Positions 58,462-64,000 of a stretch of 64,000 nt of DNA are shown here, piece after piece. The stretch comes from Periplaneta americana (taxonomy: Eukaryota > Arthropoda > Insecta > Blattodea > Blattidae). The notes beneath the pieces are model-generated. The model was not told the origin of the DNA, searched no databases, and saw only the letters and a list, made by a program, of their open reading frames with translations. Made by a program: the position numbers and the translations under genes. Each line of letters starts with the position of its first letter. Within the stretch, counting starts at the first letter, position 1. The stretch covers positions 127,302,621-127,366,620 of the forward strand of contig NC_091125.1 of assembly GCF_040183065.1 (NCBI RefSeq), read 5' to 3'.

Positions 58462-59572
58462 GAAATTTACTTACTTATTGGCTTTAAAGGAACCCGGAGG
58501 TTCATTGCCGCTCTCCCATATGCCCAACACTGATCCCTATACTGAGCAAGATTAATCCAGTCTCTACCATCATATTCCACCTCCCTCAAATCTATTTTAA
58601 TATTATCCTCCCATCTACGTCTCGGCCTCCCCAAAGGTCTTTTTCCCTCCGGCCTCACAACTAACACTCTACATGCATTTCTGGATTCGCCCATACGTGC
58701 TACATGCCCTGCCCATCTCAAACGTCTGGATTTAATGTTCCTATTATATCAGGTGAAGAATACAATGCATGCTGTTCTGTGTTGTGTAACTTTCTCCATT
58801 CTCCTGTAACTTCATCCCTCTTAGCCCCAGTTATTTTCCTAAGAACCTTATTCTCAAACACCCTTAACCTATGTTCCTCTCTCAAAGTGAGAGTCCAAGT
58901 TTCACAACTATAAAGAACAACCGGTAATATAACTGTTTTAAAATTCTAACTTTCAGATTTTTTGACAGCAGACTGGATGGTAAAAGCTTCTCAACCGAAT
59001 AATAAGACGCTTTTCCTATATTTATTCTCCGTTTAATTTCCTCCTGTGTGTCATTTATATTTGTTACTGTTGCTCCCAGGTATTTGAATTTTTCCAACTC
59101 TTCAAAGGATAAATTTCCAATTTTTACATTTCCATTTCGTACAATATAATCATATACTTTGTCTTTTCGGGATTTACTTCCAAACCTATTTGCTTGAAGT
59201 AAAATTCCCGTATTTTCCCTAATCGTTTGTGGATTTTCTCCTAACATATTCACGTCATCCGCATAGACAAGAAGCTGATGTAATCCGTTCAATTCTAAAC
59301 CTTCTCTGTTATCCTGGACTTTCCTAATGGCATACTCTAGAGCAAAGTTAAAAAGTAAAGGTGACAGTGCATCTCCTTGCTTTAGTCCACAGTGAATTGG
59401 AAACGCATCTGACAGAAACTGGCCTACACGGACTCTGCTGTACGTTTCATTGAGACACATTTTAATTAATCGAACTAGTTTCTTTGGAATACCAAATTCA
59501 ATAAGAATATCATATAAAACTTCTCTCTTAACCTAGTCATTTGCCTTTTTGAAGTCTATAAATAACTGATGT
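58462..59572 (-). mobile_element. RTE-like LINE, copy E
   Basis: Tail (CTTA)n at 58464-58478. The C-terminal frame is 58467-58721 ([40 protein letters not shown]). The polymerase frame is 58882-59460 with [40 protein letters not shown] and [10 protein letters not shown]. Frameshifts near 58735 and 58940 separate them. Homology begins at about 59572 with FIDFKKAND, a little upstream of copy C's start point. Confidence 0.9.
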
Positions 59573-59604
59573 GAGGTAAAACATTACAGCACTTAAAGCA
59601 TGAC

Positions 59605-60024
59605 CTATAGTCCCGTCGCTCTAATTTCCGGCAGCCAATCACGTTGCAGGTAGACTACATTTAAACTTGTGCGTCTTGTGATTCGCTGATGAAGATGTAA
59701 AGCATTTCCTAAGGCTGGATAAATACTTAATATATAATCGCCCGCCATTTTGGCTCTTTCGTTGGCGTTCGCAGAAAGCACACGAGGGCGTTATTTGCCG
59801 CTGAATTATTTGCTGAATTACAGTGCGTTTGATTTATTATCATAGGAGCTAAGACATGACAATGTTTAACGGTGTGGCAAATAGATCCCTCATCTGGTAG
59901 CCCGGCAACGAAAGACCAATAATGGCGAACGATACTACCTACCTAGACTTTATAGAGCCTTGACTTCCTAAGACGTAAGCAAAGAGGAGGAGTCACGCCG
60001 GAAATAACAGCGTCGCGACTATAG
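59605..60024. mobile_element. MITE, ~420 bp, inverted ends CTATAGTC
   Basis: The left end CTATAGTCCCGTCGCTCTAA and inward right end CTATAGTCGCGACGCTGTTA both lead into TTTCCGGC. The interior is GC-richer and carries no frame. It lies directly against RTE copy E's 5' side. Superfamily undetermined; no clear duplication. Confidence 0.7.
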
Positions 60025-60299
60025 CGTAAGAGTTTTGGACAACCTGTATAACAACAACACATTACAATATGTTACATTACAACACACTCAGTACGACATC
60101 TTATTAAATCATGCAGAAAAGATAAAAATTGTATTATACTGCATGACTGTATCCTTCAAACACCATCCAACAGCATGTTCCTTCAGACCTAACAAATGGA
60201 GTGTTTATACTACACAGTCCAGACGACTTCCCATTTCGTTTATTTTTAGAAACAATAAATAAGAACTGAACTTGAAAGAAAGTCTTGGTGAAAATACGT

Positions 60300-60540
60300 A
60301 ACCTGTGGGGGAGGGAGAGGGGAGGAGGAGAAGGCGTAAATTAAGGTCGCGTATGGAGATGGAACACAGCCGCCCAGGCACGGAGTGTTCTGCACTGTGG
60401 TGCCAGCTGACCTTCGGCGGAGTTGCCACAGTTCGACACGGCGAGTCTACGAGGGAGTACGTGAGTGGTGACACAAGACGCGAGAGCTGATCAGTTGCGC
60501 ACATTCGTCTGAGTGCAACGCTGACTTGAAACAGTAAGTT
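60300..60540 (+). promoter_or_regulatory. Possible promoter with first exon and splice donor
   Basis: A G-rich and CpG-rich block (60306-60480) precedes TCAGTT at 60491, the arthropod initiator motif, and 40 bp later a consensus donor ACA|GTAAGT at 60534. If real, the transcript starts near 60493 with a short non-coding first exon. No TATA box is obvious. No downstream exon was identified before the window ends, so the gene is unknown. Confidence 0.35.
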
Positions 60541-61167
60541 TCACACTTCCACTTAGGACAGTAATTATCTAAACACGATACGTCCGGCAGTCTATAATGA
60601 AAGCTGATTCACACTCAGTTAATTTAATTCATGTCATTTGTCACGAACGCTTCTGATGAGATTATTTACTACATAAATGCCGGCCATATTGTACGCATCA
60701 CTTGAAATGTACCTTTACCGTAGCATGATTTAAAATGCATTCTAATTTACGGAGTTTGTCTATCGTCAAAATAATAGTGCATTTCGTGGCTTTTTGCAAA
60801 CAAGCCGAATTAAAATCAACACTATGTACAATCGGAGTCCATAAGTTAATTCGTGTGAATAGTGATGAATTCAAGGGGTGGCTTGGGGGAATGTCCCCTC
60901 CAGTTTCTAGGATCCCCCTCCTCAAACTTTTCAAACTAAAAAACATAATTACACAATACTTCAATGTAACATGACCTTTCGGCAACCAAAATAAATTCTG
61001 TCATGTAGATTTTCAGGTAGTAGTTCCCTTCATGGTTGGTGGTTTTTCGTTAATGTATGGGATTTTAGGAAAGACCAGTTAACGACATAACTCGCATAGC
61101 TGAGTCTGCCTGCCAGTCTCCATTGGTTGAAATTTAAACCGTCTGAATTTTCAGTCTTAAATTTTAC
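60541..61167. other. No recognised feature
   Basis: Would be intron if the promoter call is right. Confidence 0.4.
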
Positions 61168-62240
61168 AATTGAAAGGATGAGTGGAAAAAGGATAACATT
61201 CCAACTTCCCTAGTTTGTGGGAAAACAAAAAAATTAATTTACAGAAAAAGCTAAGGGTTCTATTGGAAAAGTTACTATTAGGCAATTGTAGATCTAGTCA
61301 TTAAGTGTTCACTTAAACAATTTTAATGTCAAATACTTATTTGTTTTAGTAATTATTAACAATTAAATGTGTTGGAATATTATCACTTTTCCACTCAATG
61401 TTTTGACAACATAAAATTATTAACTATAATTGTTTTGACATGAAATGTTTAATAGTACAAAGAACACTTCAAAATGGTTTAACTCTATGCAATGACGACC
61501 ATAATATGAGTATTTATTCATCCTTACCACTGTCTGCTGTATTTGAAGTTGGATACTTATGAATAACTTCATAGAATGACTTATTCTCATCAGGTATGTA
61601 GTGCGTGGCTTTTGAGATGTCCTCTAACTTTTGATATTGATATCAAGTTTTCCATTATATACTGCAGTAGTGGGGAGTTCCACACGATCTTGTTTCTTCA
61701 ACCTCAATGATCCAAGGTGCAAACATCAGTGTACCCTGAAGCCTCGACTTATGAGTGAATATAAGTTACCTGAACTTACAGATATTAAATGTTAGGTTTT
61801 TATTGTCAATATCTTTACATGTTTTCTTGAAATACTGTGGCCACCAGCGTTTGAAGTTGAGTACCTGGTCGTTTTGAAGCCTCTTTACTTAATATGGGGG
61901 TTGAGTTTCTTGGCAATTCTACTGATTTGGAAAGTAAATCCGATCTAATCTTCGAACTTGTCGTTTAATGACTGAACATGTTCTGTCACATGGCAGAAAA
62001 CTGTGATCTCGGATTTATACCAATGCAACATTGAGTAGAAAAGAAGCTGACATTCCTGGAATGTTATCCTTCTTTCACTCAACGAAAGCTTCAATGCTGG
62101 TTTTAATAATGATATGAGCCTGGAATATTCCTCTTTTTACACTCGTTGGATAGCTTAAGCAAAAATCTACAAAATGGCTATTTCAGTTTAATTTCTCAAT
62201 TTTTTGGAATGTTATCCTTTTTCCACTCCCCCTTCAATTA
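61168..62240. mobile_element. Inverted-repeat element with four copies of its terminal motif
   Basis: GAGTGGAAAAAGGATAACAT plus TCCAA occurs at about 61180 and as an exact 25-bp inverse at about 62213-62231; AATTGAA lies outside both. Two diverged inverted copies occur inside (GGAATATTATCACTTTTCCA near 61376 and GGAATGTTATCCTTCTTTCA near 62068). No transposase frame. Confidence 0.7.
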
Positions 62241-62361
62241 AGAAGTCAGGTGTGCTGTGTTTTCATTGGTGTAGTTTTCAGTTTTATCTAGTTTTTCTTA
62301 ACAAATATAATAATCTTGTTTACTAAGGATAATACAGTAAATATACATATTTCAGTGTGCG

Positions 62362-62720
62362 ATGGCGAAACAATAGACATTGTTTACTTTTCTTAAAAAG
62401 AAAGGACATATTGAGGAGTCAATGGAAAGTGCGTCGTTGGCATTTGATGAAGAAAATTCTCAATTGACTTTCAGTGAAAGTAAAATCTGTAGCCGGTAAT
62501 TTCATATGTTCAGATTCATCTCATGCTGTTAATGGTGAGTCTGAATAAAATAGTTGAAAGAGAAATTACATATAAAAAACGATGAGAAACTAAATATGAC
62601 TGGTTGTACTTCGATCGTATTCGGTTTGGTGCATTTTGTAAACTGTGTGAAATACATTTAAAAGTGACTCGAAGCTTATCAAAAAACAAGTGGAGTATTC
62701 ATATCAGTGACCTTTAAAAA
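62362..62720 (+). pseudogene. Degenerate N-terminus of a hAT-type transposase with TTF-like finger
   Basis: Frames give TLFTFLKKKGHIEESMESAS after a MAKQ-stop start, then YDWLYFDRIRFGAFCKLCEI followed by a basic KVTRSLSKNKW. YDWL-(Y/E)-x-x-R-x-x-x-G-x-FCKLC is the zinc-binding region before many hAT transposases of the zinc-finger-MYM/TTF type. A poly(A) run (62723-62744) follows. Stops and frameshifts. Confidence 0.5.
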
Positions 62721-62907
62721 CTTAAAAAAAAAAAAAAAAAAAAAGCTAACCGATGAGTTATTACTATCTGTACATAATTTAGGCGGTTTATATAAAAATA
62801 ACACAAAACCAGCTTTATGTGATTATTTTACACAGAAGGATAGGTCATATTCACTATGTTTTATACAAAAATATTAACATACCGGTATTTAAATTAATGT
62901 CAATATT

Positions 62908-64000
62908 ACTTACTTACTTACTTTTAAGGAACCCGGAGGTTCATTGCCGCCCTCACATAAGCCCGTCATTGGTCCCTATCCTGAGCAAAATTAATAGGTT
63001 CTCTTCATCATATCCTACCTCCCTCAAATCCGTTTTAATATTATCTTCCCATCTACGTCTCGGCCTCCCTAAAGGTCTTTTTTCCTCCGGCCTCCCAACT
63101 AACACTCTATATGCATTTCTGGATTCGCCCATACGTGCTATATGCCCTGCCCATCTCAAACGTCTGGATTTAATGTTCCTAATTATGTCAGGTGAAGAAT
63201 ACATTGCGTGCATTTCTGTGTTGTGTAACTTTCTCCATTCTCCTGTAACTTCATCCCTCTTAGCCACAAATATTTTCCTAAGCACCTTATTCTCAAACAC
63301 CCTTAATCTCTGTTCCTCTCTCAAAGTGAGAGTCCAAGTTTTACAACCATACAGAACTACCGGTAATATAACTGTTTTATAAATTCTAACTTTCAGATTT
63401 TTCGACAGAAGACTAGATGACAAAAGTTTCTCAACCGAATAATAACAGGCATTTCCCATATTTATTCTGTGTTTAATTTCCTCCCGAATATCATTTGTAT
63501 TTGTTACTGTTGCTCCCATATATTTGAACTTCTCCACCTCTTCAAAAGATACATTTCCAATTTTTATATTTCCATTTCGTACAATATTCTCGTCACGAGA
63601 CATAATCATATACTTTGACTTTTCGGGATTTACTTCCAAACCTATCTCTTTACTTGCTTCCAGTAAAATTCCCTTGTTTTCCCTAATCGTTTGTGGATTT
63701 TCTTCTAACATATTCAAGTCATCCGCATAGACAAGCAGCTGATGTAACCCGTTCAATTCCAAACCCTTTCTGTTATCCTGAACTTTCCTAATGGCATACT
63801 CTAGAGCAAAGTTAAAAAGTAAAGGTGATAGTGCATCACCTTGCTTTAGCCCACAGTGGATTGGAAACGCATCTGACAGAAACTGACCTATACGAACTCT
63901 GCTGTACGCTTCACTGAGACACATTTAATTAATCGAACTAGTTTCTTGGAAATACCAAATTCAATAAGAATATCATATAAAACTTCTCTCTTAACCGAGT
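62908..64000 (-). mobile_element. RTE-like LINE, copy F, running off the window end
   Basis: Tail (TTAC)n at 62910-62922. The 323-codon frame 62953-63924 is the longest RTE frame here. A single-base loss near 63926 separates it from the upstream part, which continues past 64000 ([11 protein letters not shown] region). This may be the most complete copy. Confidence 0.92.
62953..63924 (-). CDS. RTE-like reverse transcriptase fragment, 323 residues open
   Basis: Residues 21-45 hold [20 protein letters not shown]. The catalytic YADD is at 66-69, [10 protein letters not shown] at about 132-141, LYGCKTWTL at about 194-202, and [20 protein letters not shown] with [10 protein letters not shown] at the C-terminus. 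It would copy element RNA into DNA at a nicked target. The first Met is simply where the upstream frameshift leaves the frame; the true protein starts far upstream and would include an endonuclease. The final ~12 residues differ from sister copies owing to a frameshift near 62990. Confidence 0.85.
   Translation of the reverse strand: MCLSEAYSRVRIGQFLSDAFPIHCGLKQGDALSPLLFNFALEYAIRKVQDNRKGLELNGLHQLLVYADDLNMLEENPQTIRENKGILLEASKEIGLEVNPEKSKYMIMSRDENIVRNGNIKIGNVSFEEVEKFKYMGATVTNTNDIREEIKHRINMGNACYYSVEKLLSSSLLSKNLKVRIYKTVILPVVLYGCKTWTLTLREEQRLRVFENKVLRKIFVAKRDEVTGEWRKLHNTEMHAMYSSPDIIRNIKSRRLRWAGHIARMGESRNAYRVLVGRPEEKRPLGRPRRRWEDNIKTDLREVGYDEENLLILLRIGTNDGLM

Overview
The window is nuclear DNA from an animal, most likely an insect and probably a cockroach or close relative. 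There are no bacterial-style operons and no dense coding. It is AT-rich and packed with transposon remains, tRNA-derived SINEs and microsatellites. The cockroach guess is from memory: the RTE-like reverse transcriptase C-terminus seen here six times, with its (TAAG)n tail, resembles predicted proteins common in American cockroach data. No search was run.

The only good candidate for a host gene is on the + strand: exon A (35171-35396), a short exon B (38999-39047) and a terminal exon C (43080-43195) followed by an AATAAA at 43247. It encodes a small, very acidic protein that I do not recognise. Another open exon with a strong acceptor lies at 52536-52744. A GC-rich block near 60300-60540, with an arthropod-type initiator and a GTAAGT donor, may be a promoter and first exon of another gene.

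Layout. 0.8-5.8 kb: a mariner remnant broken by a hAT element (8-bp target duplication), two MITEs, a hAT remnant holding a SINE, and a second SINE. 8.5-17.5 kb: SINEs, a LINE RNase H remnant, RTE copies A and B, a 1.2-kb ATCT/ATCA array, a MITE nested in a SINE, and a jockey-like LINE end. 18-24 kb: three hAT elements, a fold-back element and a Tc1-type MITE. 24-33 kb: RTE copy C, a second LINE, SINEs, a Penelope-like fragment with a hammerhead-ribozyme-like core, and a composite inverted-repeat element. 35-43.3 kb: the candidate gene, whose introns hold two mariners, a SINE and a 24-bp minisatellite. 44-48.2 kb: a three-level nest in which a tRNA-like SINE is split by a Tc1/IS630-type element, itself split by a complete hAT transposon with an intact 494-codon transposase. 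49-57 kb: a second copy of the 0.9-kb hAT family inside a SINE, mariner and RTE remnants, and a DD41D mariner. 57-64 kb: RTE copies D, E and F, two inverted-repeat elements, and a run-off at the window end.

The repeats explain most open frames seen. Apart from the 494-codon transposase and the 323-codon RTE fragment (62953-63924), the mobile-element genes carry stops or frameshifts. No tRNA, rRNA, CRISPR or viral gene was found.
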